The notes: a model not told the origin generated them from the sequence alone. A stretch of DNA of 64,000 bases from Sophora flavescens (GCA_030762895.1 CM061063.1:98168210-98232209), one strand, 5' to 3'; positions 1-11,960 are shown, counted from the first letter of the stretch. Translations and numbers: made by a program.

Positions 1-9
1 TGACCTTCC

Positions 10-131
10 GTTTTTTTTTTACAGGTAAATGTTAGTGGTTAGTTGTTATGTTAATTTTTTCCTCCTTTGCCAGGGTTTGAACCCTGGACCTCCAACTACT
101 TAAACCCTTAGCTCAAACCACTTGAGCTAAA
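10..131 (-). mobile_element. SINE-like tRNA-derived fragment
   Basis: Read on the minus strand there is an A-box-like sequence (TTAGCTCAAGTGG, 118-130) and, about 34 bases downstream, a B-box-like sequence (GGGTTCAAACCC, 73-84), the spacing of a tRNA-type RNA polymerase III promoter. The minus strand ends in a run of A (positions 10-20, seen as T on the plus strand), as expected for a SINE tail. There is no tRNA acceptor or anticodon stem, so it is not a functional tRNA. No target duplication could be verified because the tail lies at the window edge. Confidence 0.5.
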
Positions 132-150
132 ATATTGAATGTGCATCCAG

Positions 151-302
151 TGCACTTCTCATATATTTTGACGAATTTAAGTAGCAATTTGAGTGGACTT
201 ACTTTAAGTATGATTGATAACATTATGTAGAGCCAATCTATTGCACTTATCATTTGTCTTGATGAATTAGGTAGCAATTTAAGTTGACTTGCTTTACGTA
301 TG
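151..302. repeat. Two-copy diverged tandem repeat, 91-bp period
   Basis: A stretch beginning TGCACTTCTCAT at 151 recurs as TGCACTTATCAT at 242. Both run through matching sequence (…GTAGCAATTTRAGTKGACTT…) to a TTTAMGTATG end. The second copy ends where the duplicated block starting at 299 begins. Confidence 0.5.
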
Positions 303-683
303 GTCATTGCTAGACAGAGGAAAATGATCATGTCTTAACCGGAGTTAACAGTAAGAGTTAAAGATGTCGAAGGAATATTTTTCTAATGGGATAGTATTGA
401 AAATAAAAGTTGTCCAGTCTTAATTATATCCTTCATGTGTGGAAGATTAAGATTAAATTGTTGAGGACAAGAAGTATGGATTGAGGATAAGTGATTTAAT
501 GTTGAGGATAAATAGAACGAAGAATAAGGATGAATTTCGTTATTATGTTACAAAAGTCATGTAAGGGAAAGTGAATACGGGAAGTACAGTATAGGATCTT
601 GGGATTAAGATGTAATTACAAGATCCTGTATAGTTTCGAGTCACGAAATTTTGAGGACGAAATTTTTTTAAGTGGGGAAGTAA
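299..683 (+). mobile_element. 3' end of Ty3/gypsy internal region with polypurine tract
   Basis: This stretch lies directly left of an LTR start. It ends in GAGGACGAAATTTTTTT followed by a purine-rich tract (AAGTGGGGAAG, 670-680) and then TGTAACACCCC. The same arrangement ends the internal regions of the two other gypsy elements here (29489-29520 and 56678-56710 on the minus strand), so this is read as the last few hundred bases of an element whose body lies left of the window. No reading frame survives. The block is repeated at 11961-12331. Confidence 0.55.
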
Positions 684-1794
684 TGTAACACCCCGATTTT
701 TACCGTTTTTCAATATCGGTAAAATATATCTGTATATTTTTTTTATAGGAATGATCATTATTTGGTCATTAATTTTTAAATATTTTATGACGTTTAATCT
801 TGAGTAACTTTATTTAATCTTTTAAAATTATTTTATTGAGTGCATTAGCAATGACTTATTGCAGTGTAAGCACGCTTGCTAGACAATAATCTTATGTTAA
901 TGTCACTATTAGTATTTGTTTAGAAAAATATTTTAAATATGATTAAAAGAAATTTATTTTATATTTTACACTATTTAAATTTAGATTTGAAAATAAACCG
1001 ACTTAGAATAAATCAGAGATTTATTTTAGGATCATTGATTTTATGGGTTGATCAATTCAACTATCAAACTTTACTCTAATTCAATTTGTGAAATCATATT
1101 TTTGTTACTCATTATTCTCTCTCTTTTGGCTCTTGATTGAGGGTAGAACCACCACAAACCGTCGCCTTATATATGACACATTTCTACCCCGCATGTTAAT
1201 ATAAAGCATTTACTTAAAAGAGGTAATATAAAAACATGCATTTGTTTGATAAAAATAAAACTTGATAGAAAGATACCATATTGTAACACTTAACGCGGAA
1301 AGAACATAGTTTTAAAACAATATTACATAAACAACGTATAGCATAAACACAACCCAACCCCGATGTCACATACAAACCTGATATAACAGTTCTGGGATAA
1401 AATCCTGGAAATACAACTGAAACAACTAAACAAAACTAACAACTATAACTAAGCATCCTAACTAGAGTCGCGGCTCCTCAGAGTCACTCCTCCACTAGCT
1501 GCTCACCGTCCTCTGCATAAGAGAAACATGCAACAACAAAAATAGGAAAAACAGGGAGTAAGAAATCATGTAAACACAACGGTATGGGAATAGGGAATAA
1601 GATGAACATACATCATATCAGGCATAACAACAAACATCACACATCATCATTTACATATTACAAGTCAACAATTAAAAGATGGTATGCGGTGCAACACCTA
1701 CTCCGTTACTCCATTATGCATGTGGATCCAACTATCTCAGGAAGTCAACTTCAGAGTTACATATCCATATTGACCAAAAAGCAACAACACCGGT

Positions 1795-2210
1795 AGTTCC
1801 CCAAATCATGTAGGAACCCCATGGATAGCCGACGTATCATAACTGGATACGCCACCTCGGGGGCGCACGGTTCACCAAACCATGGGTGAACCACCAGAGA
1901 CTTGGGCCAAATCATCATAACTAGGACGACCTCCCCTATGTTGAACATCCCCCACTAATCAACTCCAACGTATGAATGCGTGAGCACAACAACACACAAG
2001 GCAACCACCTCCTTTGCTTGGGCCAAAAAGCACCCAAGACTTACTACCATCATCAGTATCAACACCTTAGACCCAAACCATGGGGTCAAGGTCCCCTGGC
2101 CAAAAAGCACCATGGTCCAACATAACAACACCTCCACCATAAAGCATCGAGGTCACTTTGGCCAAAAAGCACCAAAGCGTAACAACGTGCGGTAACCCAT
2201 CGGGTACCGA
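1795..2210. repeat. Series of short hairpins with shared loops
   Basis: Several inverted repeats occur close together. At 2017-2038 arms CTTGGG/CCCAAG enclose CCAAAAAGCA. At 2156-2177 arms CTTTGG/CCAAAG enclose the same loop. At 1869-1892 arms GGTTCACC/GGGTGAACC enclose AAACCAT. At 2065-2091 arms CCTTAGACCC/GGGGTCAAGG enclose AAACCAT. Weaker ones lie near 1795, 2095-2115 and 2190. Loops are kept while arms change together, which suggests folded RNA or recently copied inverted repeats. Confidence 0.45.
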
Positions 2211-3273
2211 CTTAACCAGCTTATTGCTCCTGATCATCTTAATTAGTCTTTAAATTAGATTATCTAACTTGTTATCATTCGATTAGTGTATTAATACTTC
2301 GTTTGGGGATAATCAGAGTGAAACACCCCTTTAATTCATTAGTTTCAGTTTCTGACCAGTAAGGGGAGCACGGGCGTGCTAACCCTAGCACGGTCTTGCT
2401 GCCACTTAAGTGGAGCATGATCGTGCTCACTATCCTGTACGCCCGTGCTCAATGGACGACTTGCCTTCCAGAACATTCGGCATGAAACCTCACCCCTCAC
2501 TAATGCGGTTCATGTCTTATGAAGCATTTGGGAATAAATCCCTTAATTCCTATGTTAACTAAGAGGCCAAAATTAAACCAATTAGAGTCTTATTAACATA
2601 TTCAATGTGTTAACAACATCAGCCAACCAACCTTCGACATAATCCATATCATAACAACAATATCCATAACATAGGCATTCATACCAAACTTATGGCACGG
2701 GACAATTCAATAGGCATACCATATCATGAACAACTCAACAATTATAACAAACAGGCATATCAATTAATCCAATTAAACATATAAACAATTCAATCATACA
2801 ACCAGGAAGATCATGGCATCAATAACATTACAACAACAATAAACGGGGCTATGGGAACCCCTCAACTTATGCTACTCCCTAGCCAAGTGTATACACTATT
2901 CTTCTCCCATACCTGGATTGAAGATTACACAACGAGACACTAAACGATGAACCAGTCACGCCCTCTTAAGCGGCTCAGTTAACCCTCCAAGCCTTGGTCA
3001 AACAAGAACACCAACCAATTACCTATAGCGATCAACACTGCCGAACTAGACGCTCCAACAAGTCTCCAAAACTCCAACAAAGAAATGGGTTTAAAGAAGA
3101 TAAGGAAGAAAAGGGTTACTGCAGCACTGAGGTGGCTGTTGTCGTCACAATAGGGTTTATGACGTAAACCCTCGATCACTGTTCTGTTTATAAAGTCACA
3201 GACTTGAGCACGACCGTGCTCCTCCTTGAGCACGGGCGTGCTTGACTTAGTGCCTATGAGGCGCGTCCAGTCA

Positions 3274-3378
3274 TTGAGCAAGGGCGTGCTCACTGTTGAG
3301 CACGGTCGTGCTCACTGTTGAGCACGGTCGTGCTCACTGTTGAGCACGGTCGTGCTCACTGTTGAGCACGGTCGTGAT
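3274..3378. repeat. 22-bp tandem repeat with imperfect palindrome
   Basis: About 4.8 copies of a 22-bp unit (starts 3274, 3296, 3318, 3340, 3362) each contain GAGCACGGTCGTGCTC, arms GAGCACG/CGTGCTC around two central bases. Isolated variants of the same motif occur near 2364-2450, 3207-3240 and 3413-3450 in the same LTR. Confidence 0.85.
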
Positions 3379-4324
3379 CAACTTAAAAGTTGAAACACGC
3401 TTCAGCCTTCAAGCACGAGCGTGCTGGCTATTGAGCACGGGCGTGCTCATGCACCAGAAAGGGACTTTTGAACCAAAAATCCCACTAACCCCTCAACCAA
3501 CCAAACAACTTAAACAAAATTACTTAAACGAGAAGCAGGGTGTTATATTTTATGCCACCACAAGTTCATCTTCTTCCTTGTGGGTGAGTGATTCTCCCAT
3601 TATCATGTTAAAGTTCAAAACCCCAAATCTTTGAAAACCCTAACTCTTGATTTTGGCTTTAAACTTTGAAATTAACTGTGTATTGATGCAATTGGGACTA
3701 TCAATTGATGAGTTCCAATGCCAATTTCATATTCCTACGAGAAAATCTCAATTTCCCTAATTTCACTCAAAACCCTAACTTTTCATTTTACCCAAATCAT
3801 GAAATTGGTTATGTTTAAGTGCAATTAGGACTTTTAATTGATGATCAATTTCTAAATTCAGTTTCACGATTCTCTAATCGAGTCAATTTTTCTCCAAATT
3901 GTGTTATGAACCATAAGCCACAAATCTGATTTTCTTTGAAATTGGCTCTGTTTTGTGAAATTAAACGTTCAAATCCAATTAGAGTGTGTGTTTGATGGTG
4001 AGTAATTGATTGCTTGATTTTCTGGTTGTTTCAAAATGTTTGGACTCCCTCGCTGGAACGTTGATTTATATTGTCTTGCATTGAGAAGCATGTTATGCAT
4101 TATTGGGAGCTGATAGGAGTTAATTGCACAAGTTTCAAGGTGTTAAAGGAACTCAGGGCATCATTGAGAAGGAAACGAACTGTTAAATGCGTCAAGGAGA
4201 TGATCTTTTTCTGATCTACAAAGGTAAATAGAGTTTACCTGAGGAGTTACTAGTAGTCATCTACTTAATATATAAATTGTTTATGAGGAATTATAACATG
4301 TTGGATTGAGATTGTTTGATTGTG

Positions 4325-4326
<2 letters not shown>

Positions 4327-4365
<39 letters not shown>
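4327..4365. repeat. (AC)n microsatellite
   Basis: An uninterrupted dinucleotide run of about 19 AC units inside the LTR at 684-6148. Confidence 0.95.
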
Positions 4366-4366
<1 letters not shown>

Positions 4367-5203
4367 TATATGTTGTTGAGATTAGTTAGACTATATGTAT
4401 ATTTTTAATGAATATATTTTTCTGTAATATTGTTTGACTGAGACTGGTTGAAGCATGACTCTCGTCATGACTTATGAATGGAAAACTTATTTAATTAAAA
4501 TTATACGAACACAGAAATGTTGTAAAGAAATTTTGGTTTTCTTTGGAAAGTGAAAAAAGGAAAATGTAAAGGAACTAGACCTTCGTGGTGAGATTTCAGA
4601 CTAGATTCTGATTGCCGTGAAGCGGACTAGTATTCCTACTGTGGAGGACCTAGTTTTCGAGACGTCGGACTAGTGTTCAATTGAGGAAAATGATTTTGAA
4701 AACTTTAATGATATTTTAAAAGACTAAAGAATATGAGATTTGAGGTTTAGGCAGACGTGTCAATTGCGGTTTTTCGAGCTACAGTTTCACACGGTGAACT
4801 GACAAATTTGATAGTTACGGATCAAAGGCATGTTTTTTGGCTTTTGGGTCTTTAATGATATTTTCAACCTATTGTCGTTGAAATTGGTTACCCTGCACGA
4901 ATGTACTCAATCAGGAACTATCCAAATATTATTTAGGTACGAATACGCGTAATCCTAGAACAATTGGAGATCGGACCTGAAATAAGAGGCCGACAAACAG
5001 TGCAAAGCAATTGTGATATAGGAAATATTGCGGCCTATCATGCTCGATGAAGGGAAGTTAGGATCTTCGGAGATTGAAATTCTAGAATTGTGGATATTAA
5101 AGTGTTAAAACTTAATTTACAGAACATTCATTTTGGTTATATTTATCTTTACTATGCCATGACTTGGTTATTATATTGGTTGATGTAGTTATGGAATATT
5201 ATG

Positions 5204-5311
<108 letters not shown>

Positions 5312-6148
5312 CCGCTAGTTCTTTTAAACTCATATATTGGTATCTGACCTTTGCATTATTTTCTGTTTGGTTTCTATTTGTGGTATCCTGGTTTGCGTGT
5401 ACATATGATGCAAATGGGTTCTCTGTCCCATTTGGAGGGTTTGGTCCAGAATTTTGAAGAAGGTTGATTTACTAGAATAGCCATGGGGTCTTTTCCAATA
5501 AGAGTCTCGTAGTACGACCAGTTTAGTCTATCGAGTCAAGTTTAGTTTTGTAGAAGTTTCATACTTATTTGCATTATGGCTGAGAGTATCTTTTTGGATT
5601 GATGTTATGTTTATGAATGTCTTTTCGACCAGCTTAGGTTTTTAAGACGACGTTGATTAATGATAGTATGTATGTTTATGTCTTGGAGAGCCTTTATTTT
5701 GGATAGAATGTTTATGGCTCGGAGAGTCTCTCTTTTGGATGAAAATATAAATATATTATCAGGTGTTTTTGTTTGGAATGTTGAAATTACAGAGGAGACT
5801 CTTTCGAATTTTTGTAAAAGTTATAGATCTGTATCCAAGTATGTTTCTAAAGAAAATAGACTTGTCAGGCTAAGATTGGAAGTCTGTGCGCCGGTAATGG
5901 CTCAGGTTTTTGAGTCGTGATAAAATTTATATACGTGATTAGAATATATAGTGATAGGTGAAAATGTGATGTTATTATCTTATAAAATTTTTAAGTTCTT
6001 CCAGAAATCCAAGGAAAATAAATTTTATAACCATTTTTCTGACACTCAAGTACTTATATAAATTATTTTTCCAAAAGGAAACCAGTTATTATTTTAAGTT
6101 TTATTTCCGAAATGTGTTAGTCATGCAATGCCCAAGGGGGGTGTTACA

Positions 6149-6391
6149 CTCTTAATTGTTGCTTTGTTAATATATAATCATTACTAATAGAGAGGTTAAG
6201 TTGTCTTTATATTGTTCGTCTTTATGTGAAAATGCTTGTTTCCGACAAGACCTTTTTAAACTGTTCAGACGTCTGTATGCTCTTTTGGTGTTATGTTTGT
6301 TGTTGTTGTTGTTGTTTCATTTCGAAACTCGTGCTTTCATAAAAGTTGGATAAATACAATTCAACTAGCTTCTCGTCTTTATTTATGATTA
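6149..6391. other. Spacer without recognisable feature
   Basis: AT-rich sequence between the gypsy LTR end and the MITE. It contains a short (GTT)n run near 6298-6315. I see no gene or repeat family in it. Confidence 0.5.
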
Positions 6392-6550
6392 GAGAAATGC
6401 TAGCAACACACACTTTCCAACACACTCTGTCCAATTGGTTCAAATTTATATGGGTCCTACAAAATTCAAGTGGGACCCACATGAATTTCAACCAATAGGA
6501 GGGAGTGAGTTGGAAAGTGTGTGTTAGAAAGTGTGTTGCTAGCACTCCTC
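6392..6550. mobile_element. MITE with 9-bp target duplication (Mutator type)
   Basis: A 159-bp element is flanked on both sides by TTATGATTA (6383-6391 and 6551-6559). Its ends are inverted repeats: left GAGAAATGCTAGCAACACAC, right (reverse complement) GAGGAGTGCTAGCAACACAC, and both continue into CACACTTTCC. No coding capacity. A 9-bp duplication and long inverted ends fit a Mutator-like (MULE) non-autonomous element. The long antisense open frame across it is a shadow. Confidence 0.85.
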
Positions 6551-6589
6551 TTATGATTATTTAAAGATTAAATTATTAAATTATTAAAT

Positions 6590-6860
6590 TATTAAATTAA
6601 ATCAATAAAATCTAGTCCAAATTACATATTTTTTAAATAAATAAATTTAAATTAAAATTTATATAAAATAAAATTAATTCATATTTTATAAACTTTCAAA
6701 AGAAAATTTAGTAATAAAAATAATTCATAAAATTCATTATAAAGGTAAGATTTCAAATAATTTTAAAATTCTTTATTTAGAATACTATTAAATAATAAGA
6801 TTTGTTTCTTTAAATTATTTTGTTTATTTATTTACTTAGAATATGTTAGATGAATTGACT
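6590..6860. repeat. Single unit of the ~300-bp AT-rich repeat
   Basis: The order of short blocks (AATAAAATCTAGTCCAA, TTCATATTTTATAAACTTTC, AAATTCATTATAAAGGTAAG, TTATTTACTTAGAATAT) matches the tandem units at 49970-51215. This is therefore a dispersed or orphan copy of that family, lying directly next to the CACTA remnant. Confidence 0.6.
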
Positions 6861-6869
6861 ATACAATAA

Positions 6870-8068
6870 GTAAGCTCCTTTCCAGCATGACGGCCAGGAA
6901 GATTAAATACGTATAGCATATAAGGATACCCTGCACTATAAGCATCTACCTCATTCCTAATATTTCTCGGGGCCAACATGAAGTTGTTGAAATAGTGGGA
7001 ACGGAAATGGGTTGTCTCATGGTGTAAGTAAGACGTATAGATTGATCCTTCTACCTTAGCCTTGTTATTTAACTGATCGATTAGAGTTGCCCATGAATCT
7101 AGGTAATAAACAAAATTAGTGACAAGGCATTATCCAAGGGATGCTAATTATTTAAATGTCGAAATATAATAAAATTACCTTTCAAACGGATACATCCACC
7201 TATATTGTACTGCTCCACCAAGCCTCGCTTCATATGCGAGATGGACAAGGAGATGTTCCATTGAGTCAAAAAATACTAGGGGGAAATATCCTTTCCATCT
7301 TGTACAGAATTGTTGGAATGTTTTCTTCCATATTCGTCAGACCATCCGCTCTTAAAGTTGCAGAGCATAGATCTTTGAAGAAATGACTGATTTCTGTAAG
7401 CGGATTCGAAACATGAGGGGGCAGCGAGCCGAAAGCAATAGGAAGAAAACACTCCATGAATACATGACAATCATGACTTTCATCCTATGAAGCCTCCCCA
7501 TTCTGACATCAAAACATCGTGCCAAATTAGAGGAATAACCATCAACGGTCCTAAGGTCTTTTAACCACCAACAAATTGACTTCGCTTCATCGGCGGTTAG
7601 AGTTTAACAAGCTTTGGGTTTGACCATTTTTCCATTAGGCTGGGGTTTTGGCTCCAATTCCTTTCATCTACAGTACAGAGCTGTGTCCATCCTTGCCTTC
7701 TCATTGTCCTTCATCTTGCCAGACACATTCATAACCATGTTAAAAATGTTGTCAAAGAAATTCTTGTCAATATGCATACATCAAGGTTATGTCTTAACAT
7801 ATTATCCTTCCAGTACGGTAGTTCCCAAAAAATACTTTGTTTTCTCCAATTATGCCATTCTCCATACTCGGGTAATTTTGACACACTTGCTTTAGTGACT
7901 TTAGGAAGATCCTTAACCCGACCCCATATTTGTTCAGGAGTCAACAAAGGTGGGGAACCTTCCTCTTCTGTCTAATTCTTTTTGAATGCTTGGATATTCC
8001 TTCGGAAGGGATGGTCAGGATCTAAGAACTGACAATGAGAATCAAACCTGGAACTTTTGCCACCATAT
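6870..8068 (-). pseudogene. CACTA (En/Spm) tnp2 transposase, C-terminal fragment
   Basis: Minus-strand translation in several frames gives tnp2 hallmarks in order: a LTPEQIWGRVKDLPKVTK-like stretch and EYGEWHNWRKQSIFWELPYW near 7790-7940, then EARLGGAVQYRWMYPFER-like sequence near 7190-7240, then a DUF4218-like end (NNKAKVEGSIYTSYLHHE, FRSHYFNNFMLAPRN) near 6900-7060. Frameshifts and stops break it. The fragment stops abruptly at 8068, where the truncated LTR begins. The first 685 bases (7384-8068) are repeated at 13157-13841, so this is the C-terminal half of the same element as the fragment at 13157-15250, separated by later rearrangement. Known role of the family: cut-and-paste transposase of CACTA elements. 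Confidence 0.75.
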
Positions 8069-8114
8069 ACGGACGTCGTCATCTCCGGGATCCTGTGGAT
8101 GGTAGGTACTCTAG

Positions 8115-8462
8115 CTAATCTTCCTCCTCCTCCTCGACCTCTATCAGCTCAAGAGGTTCTTCCTCGGGATCCTCCTCCACTGGATCCTCCGCAAGCGGTT
8201 CAACTGGATCAAAATGCTCATGAAGGAGACCGGTGACTTGTAACGTATGAAGGTAGTACCATAGAGGTGGAAGCACCACAGTCCTCGTCTCGATGGTATG
8301 AATCCTTCATACAGGCACTCCGTTAGCATTTGTCTCGGTAGTCGTGACTGGTCCTTGATACGTTCCGATCATCGCATGTAAAGTTCAGTTCCCTGCCATC
8401 TTAGCATGATCAAACACTTCGCTCCTCGAGCTCGACTGTGCCAAGGGAACGTTCGAATCCAT
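8115..8462 (-). pseudogene. LTR-borne small ORF remnant (family 3)
   Basis: A 116-codon frame begins MDSNVPLAQ and is interrupted only by two TGA codons (the first at 8385-8387). It keeps VFDHA, LPPLWYYLHTL, GLLHEH and an acidic tail (EEDPEEEP...EEEEED). The order and spacing match the intact ORF at 21820-22332 (LTFDN, LPPIWMILQYL, GSLEHQ, EEDPEENP). Both sit at the same relative place near the 3' end of the LTR in sense orientation. Function unknown; I know of no family name for it. Homology is inferred from shared motifs seen by eye. Confidence 0.5.
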
Positions 8463-10265
8463 CTTAAAGCACGCGCATACCAGATACAAGAAGAAAAGAA
8501 CAGAACATATAGATGTGCAAGAGTGAGATACCGTCATAAGATATATCCCACAACAACCATATAAATGATACATACATCACATAATCATATAAGCAGTTAA
8601 ATCAGGCATATACATAACATAACAGTGTTATATCAAAGGGTCTCAAACCCGCACAGCCAACCTTTGAAAATATGCATGGCACTTCAATATCAGGCTCTAA
8701 CTTAATCTCATGAGATATCAACACCATTTTCCAATGGAGAAGAATTAGAGTTGGTCAATCTCCAGCCCACTGGGCAGTTGCCTCCATACCCTCATGCAGT
8801 TAAGGTCTCAGGACGAGCAACGTCACATGTGCCTCTGAACCAGTCACATGGACTGACTCCCAGATACCACCTTGTGTGTGATATGTAAGAAAGCAAGTCT
8901 GCCTGGGGAAATGCACATGAGAAAATATTTTATTCCAAAGGTTTTCTTTGTGTTCCTTCCTTTTCGCTGTCGCAGCTCAAAGCTAACGACATAATCATCA
9001 TTTCCCCATCACTTGAAAATTTAGAAACATAGGACACACGGTCCGAATGCTCAATCACAACGCCCGAGACCGATGCAGTAGTCAAGGGTTGTGGTCGTAT
9101 AAATCACTTATGCTTTTATTCATGTTCTGAACTTAATATGATAAGGACAATAGCCCACAACAACGAAATCAGAACGCACTGTCCTCGATTTCGAGAATTG
9201 GACTCTCAGTCCAGAACATCATGAATAGGACTCATGGCCCCGAATTAACACTGATCCAAGATCACGTGCGTATAACTGAATACTAGAGGCGACGTCTCGC
9301 GTACTAGATTCTCTTTCTTAAGTACTTATTTTTCGTTCAGTGAAAATCAAATTCAAAACCGAATCCTTGATAACCTATCCAGGCTATCGTAAAGTTTCTA
9401 AAACATTTAGGAGAAAACCTTTTCTTTGAAAATCTTTTATAAAGCATCTTTGAAATACTTTTATCTTTGAAAATCCCGAATAGGATATTGCCAAATAATC
9501 TTGAAAGTTTTCTCTTGAAGACACATAATTCAAAAAGGATTTTTTCTCTTGTATAACAATAGTTCACCAAAACCATTTCAACATTTAAAACAAGTACTTT
9601 AAGTTAATGAGCTTTTGGAAAAGAACACCAATCCTTTCATCTTCAAAGCTTATTAAGGTTTTTAATCTTTATAACAGTTGAGCACAGACACAAGTCTGGC
9701 TTAGCAAACTTTCAATCAACAACAATATATATTCTCATTTCAATGCTAATATCACAGTTGAAAGCAGTTCATCACAGAAATGCATTATAACATTTAGAAC
9801 AAGCACAATTCAACATCAGATAATAGCATAACAGTTCAAGTACATTAGATAACCTAGTAAGCTCAATCAACATATAAATATCCAGTTAAATACATACACA
9901 CATGCATACAATTATTGAATATCTTTAAGAAATCCCTCTTACCTCACGTCGGAGTTAAGAGTTTTGGATTTGAAAAGAACGTTCACGAACGTCCTCGCTT
10001 CTCCGGTGATGAAAGTCTAAGGTTACCAACATAAAATCATGAGTTAAAAAAAATCAACTCGAGAACACTAACCACAAGGTATAGGTTCGGTTCATACAAT
10101 AAACTAGGATTAGGGGTTTCAAAATTTATGCGACTCTTGGATTTATGATCCTTAAGTGCTAGAAGTTCATAAACAACAATCTTTTAACAAAGTTGAATTA
10201 AAAATCCCACTAAGTACTTGACTTAGGGTTTCGGCCAAGCATAGGTATATAGGCTAGGAATTTCT

Positions 10266-10960
10266 AAACTTTCCAATCTCTTTAGGTTATCATCCATACA
10301 TAGTAAGGAGCTTGAAACCATGATCATTTCGGAAAATGGAAAAATCAAACGTCTTAGACCATGAACTCTTAGGTTCGGCCTTAACAAGTTTGTGAGGTTA
10401 GAGATCTTTAAATCATCCAATCTTTTGGACATAGCATCCTTTAACATGAAGGAGCTTTAATCCATAATCATCTTGGAAAACAAAATAAAATAACACATCC
10501 TAGGTCAAATGTTACATTCGGCCATCATAGGAAAATAAAGCAAGAAAATATTTTAAACTTTCCAATCACTTAGACATAGCATCCATTAACATAAGCAGCT
10601 TTTTAGTCCATGATCACTTTGGAAAACAAAACTCAACATCTTTGCCATAACCATTTAAGGTTTCAGACTTTTCAAGAAATAGGGGTTAGAAATCTTCAAA
10701 CTTTCCAATCTCTTGGACTTAGCATCCTTCTATATCAAGGAGTCTTAATCCATGATCATTTTGGAAAACAAAACTTAAACACCATTGCCTTAAAACTCAT
10801 TGGTTTTGGTCTTTACATGAAAATAGGGTTAAAAACATTAAACTTTCCAATCACTTAGACATAGCATCCTTTAACATAAGGGAGCCTTGGTCCATGATCA
10901 TCTTGGAAATGAAACTCAAATACAAACTCATACATGTAGAGGTTGAAACAAGATTCACCT
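10266..10960. repeat. ~143-bp tandem repeat inside LTR, about five units
   Basis: AAACTTTCCAATC-type starts recur near 10266, 10410, 10555, 10698 and 10840. Each is followed by CATAGCATCC..., AAGGAGC..., CCATGATCAT...GGAAAA and often a TTCGGCC block. Divergence between units is clear, so this is an old internal amplification. Confidence 0.75.
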
Positions 10961-11960
10961 AAACCATATACATGGTTTCGGCCTCCTTAGGAAGAAGGGG
11001 TTAGGAAACTTTGTTTTACACAACCTTCTAGTATGTGATAGTATGAGTAAATACAAGAATATAGAAAGTGGTTTCAACTCCAAAGGAGTTTTCTACCATT
11101 TTTGAGAGGTTTTAGAAGTTAAAAGCACATAAAGGACATATGAAGAAAAATTTGAAACAAAAAATGAAACTTTGAAAAAAGAACTACATAGAAGTATTAC
11201 CCTTAACAAGATGAACAACTTTGATGAAGAACTCTAAGAAAAAAGCTTGATAAAAATGTAAACTTTGTAAGAGAGAAGAAGAAGAAGAAGAAGAAAAAAT
11301 GTGGTAAAGTGTAAATGTGAGAAATGGAGGAAACTGATGAAGTGCGGAAATGAAGAGTATTTATAGAGAGTGATAGGAGAGGTCGCGGTTTGGGAGGGGA
11401 AGAAAGAAGAGAAGAAAGATGGTGGGTTGCTTGTAGAGAGGATAAGGAGTTAAGGTGATGTGATGTGATTGGAGATAGAAAGATGAAAAAGGTGAGATTT
11501 TTGAAAAAAAATCATGATTCACCTTTTGAGGTGTGTCATAACCTTCACATCAAGTCACTTCATGTCACTTCATCGTCTTGATGCACTGCTCCATTGCGTA
11601 TCAGATGACTTCCCCGATCGTATTTCCCGACGATTGCGCCAGGGAAATCCCTAAGATTTGGCCCCGAACAAGATTTTTCAAAAAAACTCCAAACCCACAC
11701 AAAACATCATAAAAACACTAACCATCTCGTTCACGAATTAAATTTTGGTCTCTAGCTCAGTAAACTTGTACTAGCAGTGAGAACCCAGACTATTCTCGTC
11801 TGAATTTTAGACCAAAAATTTTACTGTAACTTCATACGGTAAAACAACACAAGAAAATTATTTTATTTTAAATAAAATCATCCTCTAGATTTTATAAAAA
11901 ATAAACACATTAAAGCATGTATTTACTGATAAAGAAGCATACGAAAAACAGGGTGTTACA

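Larger units (their letters stand above)
1282..3547 (-). repeat. Nested LTR (family B), probably solo
   Basis: It begins TGTAACACTT at 1282 and ends GGGTGTTATA at 3547, a degraded form of the ends of the other gypsy LTRs. The sequence on either side belongs to the LTR at 684-6148. No gag, pol, PBS or PPT lies inside, so it is probably a solo LTR. I could not find a clean 5-bp target duplication (left flank CATAT, right flank TTTTA), so the right boundary is tentative. The first 76 bases recur at 13081-13156. Inside are a hairpin series (about 1795-2210) and a palindromic 22-bp tandem array. Confidence 0.5.
8069..11960 (-). repeat. Truncated Ty3/gypsy LTR (minus orientation)
   Basis: The right end (11950-11960) is GGGTGTTACA and is preceded by the block found near the outer end of the other gypsy LTRs here (CTCGTTCACGA..., then AGTAAAC...TACT...CAGTGAGAAC). 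The left end breaks off at 8068/8069 inside CACTA sequence without the expected TGTAACACCC, so roughly 400 bases of the LTR are missing compared with the 4.48-kb LTR at 34231-38708. It contains a remnant of the LTR-borne ORF (8115-8462) and a 143-bp tandem repeat. Its sequence near 8660-8710 matches, in reverse, the solo LTR at 41015-44680, so those two are related subfamilies. Confidence 0.65.

Noticed and set aside
73..130. tRNA gene
   Set aside because: Only A- and B-box-like sequences; no acceptor stem, anticodon loop or CCA-side pairing. Better read as a SINE head.
3274..3378. CRISPR-like direct repeats
   Set aside because: Units are contiguous without unique spacers, in a plant LTR; an ordinary tandem repeat.
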